In this document: piece after piece, positions 38,971 to 48,359 of the stretch
Layout: each line of letters opens with the position of its first letter
How positions within the stretch are numbered: position 1 is the stretch's first letter
NCBI RefSeq assembly: GCF_014696135.1
Contig: NZ_JACJPP010000025.1
Span: 59,619 to 123,618 of the forward strand
DNA length: 64,000 nucleotides
Direction: 5' to 3'
Origin: Nodosilinea sp. FACHB-141
GTDB lineage: Bacteria > Cyanobacteriota > Cyanobacteriia > Phormidesmidales > Phormidesmidaceae
Translations under genes and position numbers: made by a program
Notes under the pieces: generated by a model
The model's input: the letters and a program-made list of their open reading frames with translations, nothing else
Database searches by the model: none
Told to the model about the DNA's origin: nothing

Positions 38971-39481
38971 ACGACTACCATCTCTACTGCTGCTATTAAC
39001 GCCTGTGGTCTTGGCTTGCACCCCAGTGGGCAACCGGCTCCAAGCTACCTCATCACCGCTACTTAACGAGCCTACCTCGAACCCTGCGCTTCCGGTAATT
39101 GATCGATTTACCCTTGACGAACTGTTTGCTCAGGATGGGGGTGGCTGCGGCATGACTCTATGGCACCGGGATGATGGCCTGCGATCGCAGGAGTATCTCT
39201 TCTTTAACGGCCTGGCTCAACCCTCAGCCGATGCGGTTGCCCTAATGAAACTCAATGGCGAGTTTATCCGCTTCCGCCGCATTGCCGCATCGGGTGATGA
39301 GTTTTACGGGCAACAAACCCTACAAACTTTTGCCAGCCCAGATGACGCAATTAAGCTGCAAGTTAATGTCGCCCTAGGTGAACCAGGAGAAATTGAGTCG
39401 GTTTCTGTAGAGGGCACCCTGCAACTTCAGCAGAATGGAGAAATGATGGAAATTCCAGTTCTAGGTGACGCTGGTTGTTGA
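38966..39481 (+). CDS. Lipoprotein of unknown function
   Basis: 171 residues. The signal MKRLPSLLLLLTPVVLAC ends in lipobox VLAC. The mature part, including GCGMTLWHRDDGLRSQEYLF, looks like a small beta-rich domain with two further Cys near its ends (GGGCGM and the C-terminal GDAGC) that could pair. Not recognised. Its 5' end abuts the truncated SDR remnant on the opposite strand. Confidence 0.7.
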   Translation: MKRLPSLLLLLTPVVLACTPVGNRLQATSSPLLNEPTSNPALPVIDRFTLDELFAQDGGGCGMTLWHRDDGLRSQEYLFFNGLAQPSADAVALMKLNGEFIRFRRIAASGDEFYGQQTLQTFASPDDAIKLQVNVALGEPGEIESVSVEGTLQLQQNGEMMEIPVLGDAGC

Positions 39482-39495
39482 TTTTTAGATTTGCA

Positions 39496-39828
39496 CTAAG
39501 GCTTCGAGAGGGTAAGCAAAAAAGCTAGATTCGCGATCGCCTTCAAGGCGTGGGGCGCGTTAGCGGGCATCACAATAAACACCCCTGGCTCCAGAGCAAT
39601 ATCCTTGCCCTCTAATGTCAATACCCCTTTGCCCTCTAGGCACTGAACAACGGCATTACGGGGAGAAGTATGTTCTGAAATTTCGGTGTCTGCCGTCAAG
39701 CAAAAGAGCGTGTATTGACAGACTTGGTCTTGCAGGAGCACTTTGCTCAACTTACCTGCTTTAGGATACTCAATGTGCTCTTGCAGCTGGGTAAAGGTTG
39801 GCTGAAACGAAAGAATTGTGGTTGTCAT
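39496..39828 (-). CDS. Cupin-domain protein
   Basis: 110 residues, one cupin barrel. QYTLFCLTADTEISEHTSPR carries the first metal-binding His motif and GVFIVMPANAPHALKAI the second. An AAGG precedes the ATG at 39828. It is 21 bp downstream of the methyltransferase stop on the same strand, so the two are in one operon, opposite a Crp-family gene. Confidence 0.8.
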   Translation of the reverse strand: MTTTILSFQPTFTQLQEHIEYPKAGKLSKVLLQDQVCQYTLFCLTADTEISEHTSPRNAVVQCLEGKGVLTLEGKDIALEPGVFIVMPANAPHALKAIANLAFLLTLSKP

Positions 39829-39849
39829 AGTGACCTTAAAGAAAGAACA

Positions 39850-40797
39850 TTAGCCCTTGAGTGAATCATTCAGTTTTTCAGCGCGGAGGATGATGTAACC
39901 TAGGTCGTCGCCGTACTCGGTAAACACCCGCCGCATCGCTAGAATGCGCTGCCGCATGAGTGGATGCACGAGCAAATTCCAGCCCAAGCTGAGCAGCGTA
40001 CCTAGTCCTTCTTCTTGGGCAATGCGCAGCGGGTTGAGTAGGGCCATCGGGCCAGTTTGGTGCTGCTGCACGGTCAGATTTGCCGCCTCAGAGGCTGCCT
40101 GCCAGCCGACCTCACTCAATGGGGCTGTATTAACGCGAATGGTGGTAGCCAGTTCTCGATTAAGGGCTTCAATGCGGGCACCCTGAGCCAGCATTTCATG
40201 GCTGAGGAACTGTCCGCCGGGTTTGAGGCGATCGCCCACCCCCTGCAAAATTTTGGCCTTGCCAGGGCCCGACTGCATCGACAAAATTGCCTCGCCCAGC
40301 ACGTAGTCAAACTGCTCGGAAATACGTTCTAGGTGAAAAATATCGCCTTCGCGAATGTCTACGCGATCGCTCAGGCCCGCTGCTTCTACACTGGTGCGGG
40401 CGCGGGCCACACTTTCATGATTTTTTTCGACCCCCACGACCTTGACGCCATAGCGTTGGGCCAGGGCGATGGCGCTGTAGCCAAAGCTGGCAGCCAGTTC
40501 TAGCACAGTATCACCGGGTTGAAAGTCAACCCAGGTGAACAGCGTTTCTGTAGCCCCGCGCCCACTGGGACGCAGGATCTTTTTACCCGCTGCGGCCAGC
40601 ACCTCATGGCCAGGAGCGGTTTTGAGATTGAGCTGTTTTGCCGTCATAGCGTTGACCAGAAGGGGATGTCTCCACTGTGGCAGAGTGGGTTTGAGGTGTT
40701 CATGAGGTAGCTCATAAACGCTCCAAATGGTGGCGCTCAATTTGCCTGAAACTCTTATTTTGCCGGGCTTACAGAAGATCGAAACTCGCCCAGGCAT
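39850..40797 (-). CDS. SAM-dependent class I methyltransferase
   Basis: Up to 315 residues. SAM motif I is VLELAASFGYSAIALAQ, the acidic loop ends VVGVEKNH, and motif II/III regions (VDIREGDIF, FDYVLGEAIL, LKPGGQFLSHEMLA) follow. The substrate is unknown. The real start may be ATG 40647 (MTAKQLNLKTAPGHEVL) rather than the frame start at 40797; the upstream segment ELPHEHLKPTLPQWRHPLL looks protein-like, so the longer form is kept. Diverges from a Crp-family gene and precedes the cupin gene. Confidence 0.8.
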   Translation of the reverse strand: MPGRVSIFCKPGKIRVSGKLSATIWSVYELPHEHLKPTLPQWRHPLLVNAMTAKQLNLKTAPGHEVLAAAGKKILRPSGRGATETLFTWVDFQPGDTVLELAASFGYSAIALAQRYGVKVVGVEKNHESVARARTSVEAAGLSDRVDIREGDIFHLERISEQFDYVLGEAILSMQSGPGKAKILQGVGDRLKPGGQFLSHEMLAQGARIEALNRELATTIRVNTAPLSEVGWQAASEAANLTVQQHQTGPMALLNPLRIAQEEGLGTLLSLGWNLLVHPLMRQRILAMRRVFTEYGDDLGYIILRAEKLNDSLKG

Positions 40798-40857
40798 GTG
40801 GCTTAGGAATCGGTATAGTTTAGTGAAGGCTCGCCGTTCTCTGAGTTAAACCCCACC

Positions 40858-41556
40858 ATGCAGGTCGATGCCCAGCAGCTTCAGAAAATTGGCCTGTTTA
40901 AAGGCTTAGACCTGCCGCTGCTGTCGCAGCTCGCCACCCACAGCAGCCTCAACGCCTACGACACTGATGAAACCGTATTTCAAGAGGGTGATACCCTGCC
41001 TGCCTGCCTCTATCTGCTGGCAGCGGGTTCGCTGCGCCTAACTAAAGTCTCTGAGTCAGGTAAAGAGACGATCTTGCGGCTGCTGGGGGCCAATGAGATG
41101 TTTGCGGCTCCAGCGATGTTTGGCAATGGCCAGGCCCCGGCAACCGCCACGGCGATGGAGCCGATTGAGGTGCTGACCATCGAGCGAGAATCCTTGCTGA
41201 AGGGGTTTCAGGAAGCTCCAGAGCTAGCGCTGCACCTGCTGGGCATCCTCAACCAGCGGCTTCAGCACCTGCACAACCGGGTGCATGGCCTGGTGTCAGA
41301 ACGGGCGATCGTGCGGTTGATTCATTACCTGGAGCATTTTGTCGCCAGCGCCGGTACGGAGGCGGTGCCAGAGGGCCAACGGCTGCGATCGCACCTCACC
41401 CACTACCAAATCGCCCGTAGTATTGGCATCACTTACGAAGAGTGTGTTCGCCTGTTTAAGCAGCTCAAGGGAGCGGTGGCCTACCAGCGGGGCGGCAAAA
41501 TAACCATTCTTGACCCCGATAAACTCACTGCCATCGTGCAGAGCCAGGCCAACTAG
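40858..41556 (+). CDS. Crp/Fnr-family regulator
   Basis: 232 residues. N-terminal cyclic-nucleotide-binding fold (DETVFQEGDTLPACLYLLAAG, SGKETILRLLGANEMFA) and C-terminal winged helix (LTHYQIARSIGITYEECVRL). There is no Cys set for an Fnr iron-sulfur cluster. Its divergence from the methyltransferase-cupin operon, 60 bp apart, suggests it controls that operon. Confidence 0.88.
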   Translation: MQVDAQQLQKIGLFKGLDLPLLSQLATHSSLNAYDTDETVFQEGDTLPACLYLLAAGSLRLTKVSESGKETILRLLGANEMFAAPAMFGNGQAPATATAMEPIEVLTIERESLLKGFQEAPELALHLLGILNQRLQHLHNRVHGLVSERAIVRLIHYLEHFVASAGTEAVPEGQRLRSHLTHYQIARSIGITYEECVRLFKQLKGAVAYQRGGKITILDPDKLTAIVQSQAN

Positions 41557-41825
41557 TCCGTTCCTGTCAGATGTCCCTAGCATGGGAGGCCGATGGCAAA
41601 GGCGCAATCAACTCACAGCATCTTAGGTGAATTGCCTGCGATCGCGCCCTAGCTCCTTCTCGCCATAACTTCTCCCGCCGCAAGGAGAGCCTAGGCGATT
41701 TCTAAATCCTCTCTTAAACCTATGTACCAGTTGAATATCAGGCTGACAAGTTCAGAAAATCAATCCGAAATACTGGCATTTGGTAATAGGTTCGAAAACG
41801 CCCGCAGGGCTAGTTGGGAAATGCC

Positions 41826-43088
41826 ATGAGACGGTTTTGCTATTTAGGCCTCGCTATATTGACAGCCCTGGTGATCGGGATCGCCAAAGGCGCAATCGGT
41901 TTGTTGCCAGTGCAGGCCGTTGTCAGCGCACCCGCTGAAATTCGGGGAGTTTGGCTAACCAATGTTGATAGCCAGGTGCTTTTCTCAGAGCAAGCGGTCA
42001 AAGACTCGCTGCAACAGCTGGCCAACAACCACTTCAACACCGTCTACCCAGCAGTGTGGAGCTGGGGCTACACGCTCTATCCCAGCCAGGTAGCAGAACG
42101 AGCGACGGGCTACAAGCAGGGTCTCTATCCCGACTTAGAAAACCAGGGGCGCAATGAGGCATTAGAAGCCGCCCAGGGCGATCGCGACATGCTGCTCGAA
42201 GTGATTCGAACCGCCAAAGATCGTGGCCTCAGCGTTATTCCTTGGTTTGAGTTTGGCTTCATGGCCCCGGCCAACTCGCCCCTGGCCCAGCGCCATCCTG
42301 ACTGGCTGACCCAAAAGCAGGGAGTTCTACCCGCTGCGAGCCGAGAACAGGAGGGCAGACACCCTCGGGTATGGCTTAATCCATTTCACCCAGAGGTGCA
42401 ACAGTTCATCCTCGACCTGGTTGCCGAGCTGATGGCTAACTACGAGGTAGACGGGCTCCAGCTGGATGATCACTTCAGCTTGCCGGTAGCCTTTGGCTAC
42501 GACCCCTACACCATCAACCTCTATCGGCAGGAGCATCGCGGCCAAGCGCCACCAGCCAACCCCTACGACGCTGAATGGACCCGCTGGCGAGCCGACAAAA
42601 TTACCGCGTTTGTCGACCGGGTGTTTTGGACGGTCAAAGCAAGACGACCCAACGCGGTGCTGTCGGTTTCGCCCAACCCGGCTGCCTTTGCCTATACGCA
42701 CCATCTCCAAGACTGGCCCCGCTGGCGAGAAAAGGGATACATCGAAGAGCTCGTCGTCCAGATCTATCGGGATAACCTGGCTAGCTTTCGCAACGCCCTT
42801 CGCGATCGCGCCCTTCAGCAGGCTCATCGCCATATCCCTACTGGCGTTGGCATTCTAAGCGGTTTGAAGGATCGACCTGTGCCCATGGCGCTAATTCAAC
42901 AGCAGGTGCAGACGGCCCGAGGTATGGGCTTTGCTGGCGTCTCGTTTTTCTTCTACGACACAATGTGGACGGTAGCTGAGGGTGAAACCAGTAGCGATCG
43001 CACCCAAGCCATGCAGCGCCTGTTTGTTACCCCCCGACAGCGCCCCAGCATTGCCCGCAGTCCCAGGCCAGCGGTGGCTGGAAGTTGA
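41826..43088 (+). CDS. Exported GHL10-type glycoside-hydrolase-like protein
   Basis: About 420 residues. A hydrophobic signal (FCYLGLAILTALVIGIA) precedes a TIM-barrel domain of the GHL10/DUF187 family (PF02638, YngK type): EIRGVWLTNVDSQVLF, HFNTVYPAVWSWGYTLYPS, IPWFEFGFMAP, RVWLNPFHPEVQQFILDLVA and DGLQLDDHFSLP, with Asp/Glu residues in the expected active-site strands. Probably acts on polysaccharide or wall glycans outside the cell. The ATG at 41826 is preferred over TTG 41814. Confidence 0.88.
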   Translation: MRRFCYLGLAILTALVIGIAKGAIGLLPVQAVVSAPAEIRGVWLTNVDSQVLFSEQAVKDSLQQLANNHFNTVYPAVWSWGYTLYPSQVAERATGYKQGLYPDLENQGRNEALEAAQGDRDMLLEVIRTAKDRGLSVIPWFEFGFMAPANSPLAQRHPDWLTQKQGVLPAASREQEGRHPRVWLNPFHPEVQQFILDLVAELMANYEVDGLQLDDHFSLPVAFGYDPYTINLYRQEHRGQAPPANPYDAEWTRWRADKITAFVDRVFWTVKARRPNAVLSVSPNPAAFAYTHHLQDWPRWREKGYIEELVVQIYRDNLASFRNALRDRALQQAHRHIPTGVGILSGLKDRPVPMALIQQQVQTARGMGFAGVSFFFYDTMWTVAEGETSSDRTQAMQRLFVTPRQRPSIARSPRPAVAGS

Positions 43089-43370
43089 GCTAAGCGACAG
43101 ATCGCAGATACAGTGCGATCTGTCGCCCAAGGTCGGAGTATAAAGGTCGGTAACATTAGGCTCCCCTCAATCCATCTAGAGCGATGATAGAGGGCAGCTG
43201 AGGCCTTCTATAAAGCGGTAGTCGCGATGGTTTTTGCTGAGCAGAGGTAGGTTAAATGCGATCGCAGTAGCCGCAGTTAAGGCCATGAGAATGAGTACCC
43301 ATGGCTGGAAGAGCACATCGTCAACCCTATGGATTGGGCCGATACAGCCTCGCTTAGAGAGACCAGCGAA

Positions 43371-45008
43371 TTACCACTGCAACGCGGAATCGGGGTTGGG
43401 GCTGAGGGGTACAGGCTTGCAAATAAACGCCAGGATGTAAATTTGGTCAGCCGCCGTAGAGGTGGTTTTCGTTTGGCTGGGTTCCTGCGAAACCTTGCTT
43501 GCCTGGGGCAGGGTGGGGCGCATGATGGCTTCCTGCTGGAGTCGCAAGAATGCCTTTGACGCAGCGGCCTGAGAAATTTCGGGGTTCCTATCCACTGGCC
43601 GTAGCGGTTTCCTCAAAGGTAGATCCGCCGGTTCGATAGTCTGTATCGGCCGGAGTTGAGCCGTATTCAACGAGTTGACCTTAAGCGACTGAGCGTCTGC
43701 CTTCAGGGGTTGAGTCACTGCCGATTGAGCGAAGTTTCCTTGGGCTAAGTTGGGTTGTGCTGTTTGAGCCAGGATGGGATAGGCCAGGTCAAGCGAGGTG
43801 ACGGGGCTAGCGACCATCTTCATCATGACGGAGGGGCGATCCCAGTAACGTTTACCCTTAGGAAAATCAGTTGGGTCAATGAAAATATCAGGTTTAGGCC
43901 GTCTAGGGCGAATAACAACGGGCGTTGCCGGGGAAGATGGGCTAGGCGTTGTCGGGGTTGCGGGCGCAGGTGGTTGAACCCGGCGCTTTACTGTAATGTT
44001 GCGGGCAAATACCACTGCACTGACATAGGCAGGACATTGACCAGCAGGGGGTGTATTGCCGTTAGAGAGCCGCCGAGAGCGATCCATAAACCGCCAAAAA
44101 CGGGCTTTAAACAGGTCAGAATCTAGCCAAGTTCGCACGATCGCAGCAGAGCTAAATTCTAGCGAAATTGACTCAATATCTGAGGCTCGAAGGTCGGCGG
44201 CAAGGCGCGATCGCAACTCGGCAGGAGCGGTTTTGACCATCGCGTCCACTTCGTCCCGGGTCAGGTTGAAGGTTTGCCAAGAACCCGATGCCAACGCATT
44301 CATCGGCGAAAAACTGCTGGGATAAAACTCTACTCCATCTACATCGGTCAGAGCATTTATACTGGGGTCAAACTTGCTGTTCCATTCTCCCCAGGTTCTA
44401 TGGGGGTTTTTGGCCCCTAGGCGACTGCGTATCTCTTGAGATTGCTCTACCTCTTGCTTAAATCCCTCACTCAGCCAGCGGTTCTCTAAATCACGGAGTT
44501 GTTGCCGAAGTCGAGGTTCGTCTACTCTAAGCCATTGCTCCCTGAGAGCGAGATCAGTTGTAGTCTCGCCAGTGATTTTGACTGAGTTGTAATGTTCTTG
44601 AAGCACAAACCACTGATCTCGAAATTGATTGTAGGCCTTTACTGCTGGGCTCATCTCTGGCCAGCCGTCGGCACCAGCAATACTTAAAAACTGTACAGCT
44701 CGTTGGTATTGAGTTTCTTCTTGAGCCGTGCGGGTAGACTGGGCTAATTCGGTATCATGGCCACCTAAAACATCGCCATAAACATCCCAGAGATAATAGG
44801 CTTCTGTCGGCTGCCATGCCTGCCCGGTAGGGATTAAGTTGACCAGCAGTGAAAATTCTTTTAGTCGAGACACATTGAAATTTTGCACAAAACTCAGGTC
44901 ATCCTGGGTATATTGCAGCGGTGTGAGGGGAAAACTGAGAAATGTATTGTTGCCCCCAAAAACACTTTGAGCTTTTTGCGTCAGGGCCAATTGAGCGATC
45001 GCGTCCAT
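43371..45008 (-). CDS. Large uncharacterised protein, divergent partner of the upstream gene
   Basis: 545 residues, no signal peptide. The N-terminal ~340 residues are helical with an EFYPSSFSPMNALASGSWQT segment. A long Pro/Thr/Ser/Gln-rich linker (about 345-520) follows, then a short end ILAFICKPVPLSPNPDSALQ. Several segments parallel the upstream gene in order: the NALASGSW region, the FWRF region, the GQCPAYVSAVVFARNI region and the SPNP end, so the two look like divergent paralogues. AAGGA before the ATG supports the start. Function unknown. Confidence 0.75.
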   Translation of the reverse strand: MDAIAQLALTQKAQSVFGGNNTFLSFPLTPLQYTQDDLSFVQNFNVSRLKEFSLLVNLIPTGQAWQPTEAYYLWDVYGDVLGGHDTELAQSTRTAQEETQYQRAVQFLSIAGADGWPEMSPAVKAYNQFRDQWFVLQEHYNSVKITGETTTDLALREQWLRVDEPRLRQQLRDLENRWLSEGFKQEVEQSQEIRSRLGAKNPHRTWGEWNSKFDPSINALTDVDGVEFYPSSFSPMNALASGSWQTFNLTRDEVDAMVKTAPAELRSRLAADLRASDIESISLEFSSAAIVRTWLDSDLFKARFWRFMDRSRRLSNGNTPPAGQCPAYVSAVVFARNITVKRRVQPPAPATPTTPSPSSPATPVVIRPRRPKPDIFIDPTDFPKGKRYWDRPSVMMKMVASPVTSLDLAYPILAQTAQPNLAQGNFAQSAVTQPLKADAQSLKVNSLNTAQLRPIQTIEPADLPLRKPLRPVDRNPEISQAAASKAFLRLQQEAIMRPTLPQASKVSQEPSQTKTTSTAADQIYILAFICKPVPLSPNPDSALQW

Positions 45009-45095
45009 AATTTTTCCTTAATTAAGTTGAGCCTAAAACCATAAATTTTGGCAGGAAAAAGGGCTTTTCAAAGTAGCGAAAAAACTGGAAAAAGA

Positions 45096-45131
45096 TTGAG
45101 ATTTGAATTAAATTATTCACTCAAATCTCAA
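45096..45131 (-). repeat. Hairpin between the two paralogous genes
   Basis: TTGAGATTTGA and TCAAATCTCAA form a perfect 11-bp inverted repeat with a 14-base AT-rich loop, in the 173-bp gap between the two genes. It may be an attenuator or RNA processing site setting their relative output. Confidence 0.5.
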
Positions 45132-45181
45132 CCTCAATACTCAAGATTTATCTATTCTTTCATCCCATCAATCCACACAAA

Positions 45182-46750
45182 CTAGATCCACTTCTCGATG
45201 TTGGGTAATGGATTAGGAGACTTGGGTAGAACATGGCACTTAAAGCCAATTACCTGCATACCTGGCACCTTCATAGTTTGGCCATCAAAGGAATAGCCAT
45301 GCTTGAAGGTAGTTTCGCCGAGGCTGGTGCTGCGTTTGTGAGAACCGCCCAGGTTAAAGGGACCGAGGGAGAGCGCACCACCACCGCTGGCCGACGACCG
45401 TTCGTACTCGGAGAGGTAGTCCGAGAAGCCGCTGCTTTGGCCGAGGGAAAGTTCCAAATCCTTGATCACCACCATCGATGTGGGGTAAGCCGGAATCAAT
45501 CCCTTGGCAGGGTTGCCGCCATCGCTCACCATTTGCGATTTAGAATCGGGGTTATTTTGATCGAAGCGCCAGGTTTTGCTGTTGAGAAAGGCCGTCTTGA
45601 ACCAGGGCCGAGTCACCATCACCTGAGCAATCTTGAACGAAAGCCGGAAGCGAGTACTATCAAATTTCACTTTCGACTCGTAGGATGAGCTAGCGTTGCT
45701 ACCGCCGCCGCCACCACCCACGGTCAGAAAACCGAGGCTGAAGCCACCACCAGCTTTAGTGCTAGAGGATTGGGAGGCATACTTAGAGTTGCGATAGCGG
45801 TTGTAGCGGGCGGAGTTGAAGGTAAACTGCGTCCAGCCGGAGGCACGGGTGAAGTTACCAGGAACGACTGACGTAAAGTAAAAGTCACTACCTGAGGCCA
45901 AACTAGTGAGTTTCGCTTTTAACAGGTCATCGCGATATTGATCCTTCAGCAACGACATATCTCGCTGCATCACTTGATCGATAAAAGCGTTGATTTGCTC
46001 ATAGTCATTCTTGTAGCCATTGGAAACCCAATCGGCCATCGCAGCCCGCACCCGATTGCGTAGGATATTGGCGTTCATCGCCCAGTAGTGCACATCTTCA
46101 GGACGGCTAGCTGCTAGGGCAGCGATGCGGCGGTTGTTATACTCCAAGGCAGCGGCTTCGTAGTTAGCCATTTTCTCCTGGTAGAGCTTCACAATTGGGC
46201 CGTCTTCGGTGATCTCCCGTTCGCGACCGAATAGATCTGTCTCTGTACGGGTGACGTTTAGAAGGCCTCGGAATTGTTCAATCCGTTGCTTAATATCAGC
46301 GGGTAATTCCGACTGCATTACCTGACTCATCCGCAGAACATATTCGTAGCGTTCAGAGAGTGTGCCCTCATTGTTCATTACGCTCAGACGAGTGAATTGC
46401 TCATTGTTAAGCTTGGCCAAATCGGGGACAAAATCGACCATGCGGGCAAAGCTTTCGGCCTGCATATAGAGCCGAGCGGTATCGGTTGCCCTTAATTGAT
46501 CGAGAAGCTCTGGGGTGATTTCTGGAGCTTCAGTTTCAGTACCCAGATCTTCAACAGCAGATTTATTCACAAGACCGGTTAATCCTTGGCTAAGAAAGTC
46601 AAAATCATCAGCTTCAATGGGCATACCGGGTGATGTCCAGCTAAAGAAGTTGTCTTCTGAGGCAGGAACATTATTGTCACCGCTGGTTAGCACATCGTAT
46701 AGGCTAGCCATAATCGAATTGGCTAAAGCACTCGGAGTTTCGAATGACAT
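45182..46750 (-). CDS. Large uncharacterised protein, first gene of the paralogue pair
   Basis: 522 residues. The ATG at 46750 has AGGAG eight bases upstream; the frame extends to 46801 without support. An N-terminal helical region (about 1-270) is followed by a beta-rich half with two glycine-rich stretches (GGGFSLGFLTVGGGGGGS near 325 and SGGGALSLGPFNLGGSHK near 465), around a segment VMVTRPWFKTAFLNSKTWRF and LIPAYPTSMVVIKDLELSLG. No signal peptide. No family identified; the Gly-rich beta part could be a binding or pore-type domain, which is speculation. Confidence 0.75.
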   Translation of the reverse strand: MSFETPSALANSIMASLYDVLTSGDNNVPASEDNFFSWTSPGMPIEADDFDFLSQGLTGLVNKSAVEDLGTETEAPEITPELLDQLRATDTARLYMQAESFARMVDFVPDLAKLNNEQFTRLSVMNNEGTLSERYEYVLRMSQVMQSELPADIKQRIEQFRGLLNVTRTETDLFGREREITEDGPIVKLYQEKMANYEAAALEYNNRRIAALAASRPEDVHYWAMNANILRNRVRAAMADWVSNGYKNDYEQINAFIDQVMQRDMSLLKDQYRDDLLKAKLTSLASGSDFYFTSVVPGNFTRASGWTQFTFNSARYNRYRNSKYASQSSSTKAGGGFSLGFLTVGGGGGGSNASSSYESKVKFDSTRFRLSFKIAQVMVTRPWFKTAFLNSKTWRFDQNNPDSKSQMVSDGGNPAKGLIPAYPTSMVVIKDLELSLGQSSGFSDYLSEYERSSASGGGALSLGPFNLGGSHKRSTSLGETTFKHGYSFDGQTMKVPGMQVIGFKCHVLPKSPNPLPNIEKWI

Positions 46751-47281
46751 AATCAGGTCTCCTAATTTTAAAACACAGCTTTGGCAGTCTAGTTCTGTCA
46801 AACTTGTCAGTTCATCCTGGACTTAACCATTCAGAAATTTACAGTTTCAGTCATTAATTAGTTGACAAGAAGAAATGCTGCCGGTTAACTATATTTCTAA
46901 GTATGAGAATCTAATATTTGTTTGACATGACCCATGCGGGTACTTCTTGCCGACAAATTGAGAGGACGTTGGCAAGAAACGGCTTAACTGCTGCAACGCT
47001 CCTCGTTTCAATAACGCACAAGCTTTCTCTCAGGCGTTCTATCTCTCCGCTGTTCCCAGTCGGGATCTTTGTTTCGCGAATTAGTTAGTCAGCTAAGCAC
47101 ATGAACTGTAAGAGGCAAAGAGTACCTGTTCTGGCTAAGCGATTGAGCACTTAAGCACTTATCCTGAACCTCAACCCAAGCTCCGGTTGGGCGATCGGGA
47201 TAATGCCTTGGTATATTGCCCGTGAAGTTGACGATGGGCCGCTGAACCCAGGCAATGCTTTAAGGAGCACCCATTAAATAA
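46751..47281. other. Gene-free stretch; possible structured RNA upstream of a terminator
   Basis: About 530 bp with no coding frame, ending at a plus-strand terminator (47282-47306) although no plus-strand gene precedes it. Between about 47190 and 47265 complementary pieces occur: CCTT with AAGG, ATTGCC with GGCAAT, and CCCG/GGGC elements. This fits a stable non-coding transcript or leader. Part of the stretch must also hold the promoter of the minus-strand gene at 46750. Confidence 0.35.
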
Positions 47282-47315
47282 CCCCCGGCGCACAGGGCAC
47301 CGGGGGCGGTTTCGT
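47282..47315 (+). terminator. Intrinsic terminator without an upstream coding gene
   Basis: Perfect stem CCCCCGG/CCGGGGG with an 11-base loop, followed by CGGTTTCGTT. Its orientation implies a plus-strand transcript from the gene-free region to its left. Confidence 0.6.
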
Positions 47316-47586
47316 TATATGGAGTTCGCTATAAATCGACTGTGTTAGAAGGAGTAGCTGCTGCCTTCCTTACAATGCCTTAGACTCAAGACCGTGGACA
47401 GAGTTCCTGGTCATGTTCATCAGAACTTGGTTTACACCCAAAGCCCCTCAACCTTTCGGTGAACTGTGATCCCCATCACTTACAGAACTTAAAAGACCTA
47501 AAAGGCTTAGCCTGGAATGAGTGTTGAACTAGGTAAAGGCTAAAATCGGCCTATCGACTCCCATAGACAGCAGCTGTGCATTGGCA

Positions 47587-47862
47587 ATGGTCAACGCTTC
47601 TACTAACCTCTCCCCTACGCGGCAATGCCGCAGCTGCCGTTTCAACGCGCGCAGTCCCTACCTGGTCTGTGCAGTGCATCCAGCCGGGCCAGAGCAGCGG
47701 CGATGCCCTGACTTTGAGTCTCTCACTACCGTTGTCCAACGCCCTAGCGGCAACCTACCGCAGGCTTCAGTAATAGAGCCTGACTGGATGAGATTTTGGG
47801 GGCCGTCAGATGAGGAATGGTTAACCTTCTGGGGGGATGAGGACTTGAACGAGATTAATTAA
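47587..47862 (+). CDS. Small Cys-rich cyanobacterial protein (DUF6464-like)
   Basis: 91 residues from the ATG at 47587. The N-terminal half contains CRSCRFNARSPYLVCAVHPA and RRCPDFE, a four-Cys putative zinc site that is the hallmark of the DUF6464-type family in cyanobacteria. The C-terminal part is acidic and Trp-rich (DWMRFWGPSDEEWLTFWGDE). Function unknown. Confidence 0.75.
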   Translation: MVNASTNLSPTRQCRSCRFNARSPYLVCAVHPAGPEQRRCPDFESLTTVVQRPSGNLPQASVIEPDWMRFWGPSDEEWLTFWGDEDLNEIN

Positions 47863-47977
47863 CTGATTAAACGATTGATTCACTAGCCGCTTAATCAGAA
47901 AGCTTTGCCAGCTTGTGCTCCCTGCTAAGAACATCTTGTCCAACCTGTTCCAGCGTTAAGGCGGTGCCGTTACCAAT

Positions 47978-48106
47978 TTTGAGCGAATCCTACCGCCTGA
48001 ACAGTCTGATCTCGCTCAGTAACTGCTCAAAGACCCTTACAATTTCGCCTTTCTCAATCTGACGTTTGCCACCCAAGAGCGAGAGCTAAAGAAGGCTCTG
48101 GCCGTC
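47978..48106 (+). pseudogene. Fragment of a DUF1016 (YhcG-type) PD-(D/E)XK nuclease gene
   Basis: One frame reads FERILPPEQSDLAQ, a TAA stop, then LLKDPYNFAFLNLTFATQER and ELKKALAV. DPYNF-F-L...QERELE-AL is a signature of DUF1016 nucleases, found in restriction-associated loci. Only about 40 codons remain with an internal stop, and the catalytic part is absent. A decayed defence-type gene. Confidence 0.75.
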
Positions 48107-48120
48107 GCCCCGCTACTTAG

Positions 48121-48309
48121 TGGTATTGCGTTGTCACTGCCCATAAAGCAGGAGGTCAAACCCTGGTGGAGGGGTTCAACATAGAGGTAGCCAGTGGTGA
48201 CTACTTTGGTTGGGGAGACTAGGCCGCGATCGCGGCCCGCGTTGACCAGCATTACCCCTGGCACGAAGTAGTAGACACCTGGCCAATCGCCCGCCCGATT
48301 GCAGCATAG
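48121..48309 (+). pseudogene. Interrupted small gene of unknown identity
   Basis: A frame reads AGGQTLVEGFNIEVASGDYF GWGD, stops at 48220-48222, and continues in the same frame as AAIAARVDQHYPWHEVVDTW PIARPIAA. Both halves look protein-like, suggesting one gene broken by a nonsense mutation (Gly/Asp-rich start, helical end). Not recognised. Confidence 0.4.
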
Positions 48310-48359
48310 ACCTCCCTAGAGCTGTCCCCTACCACCGCACACCTCACCTACCCGCAACC

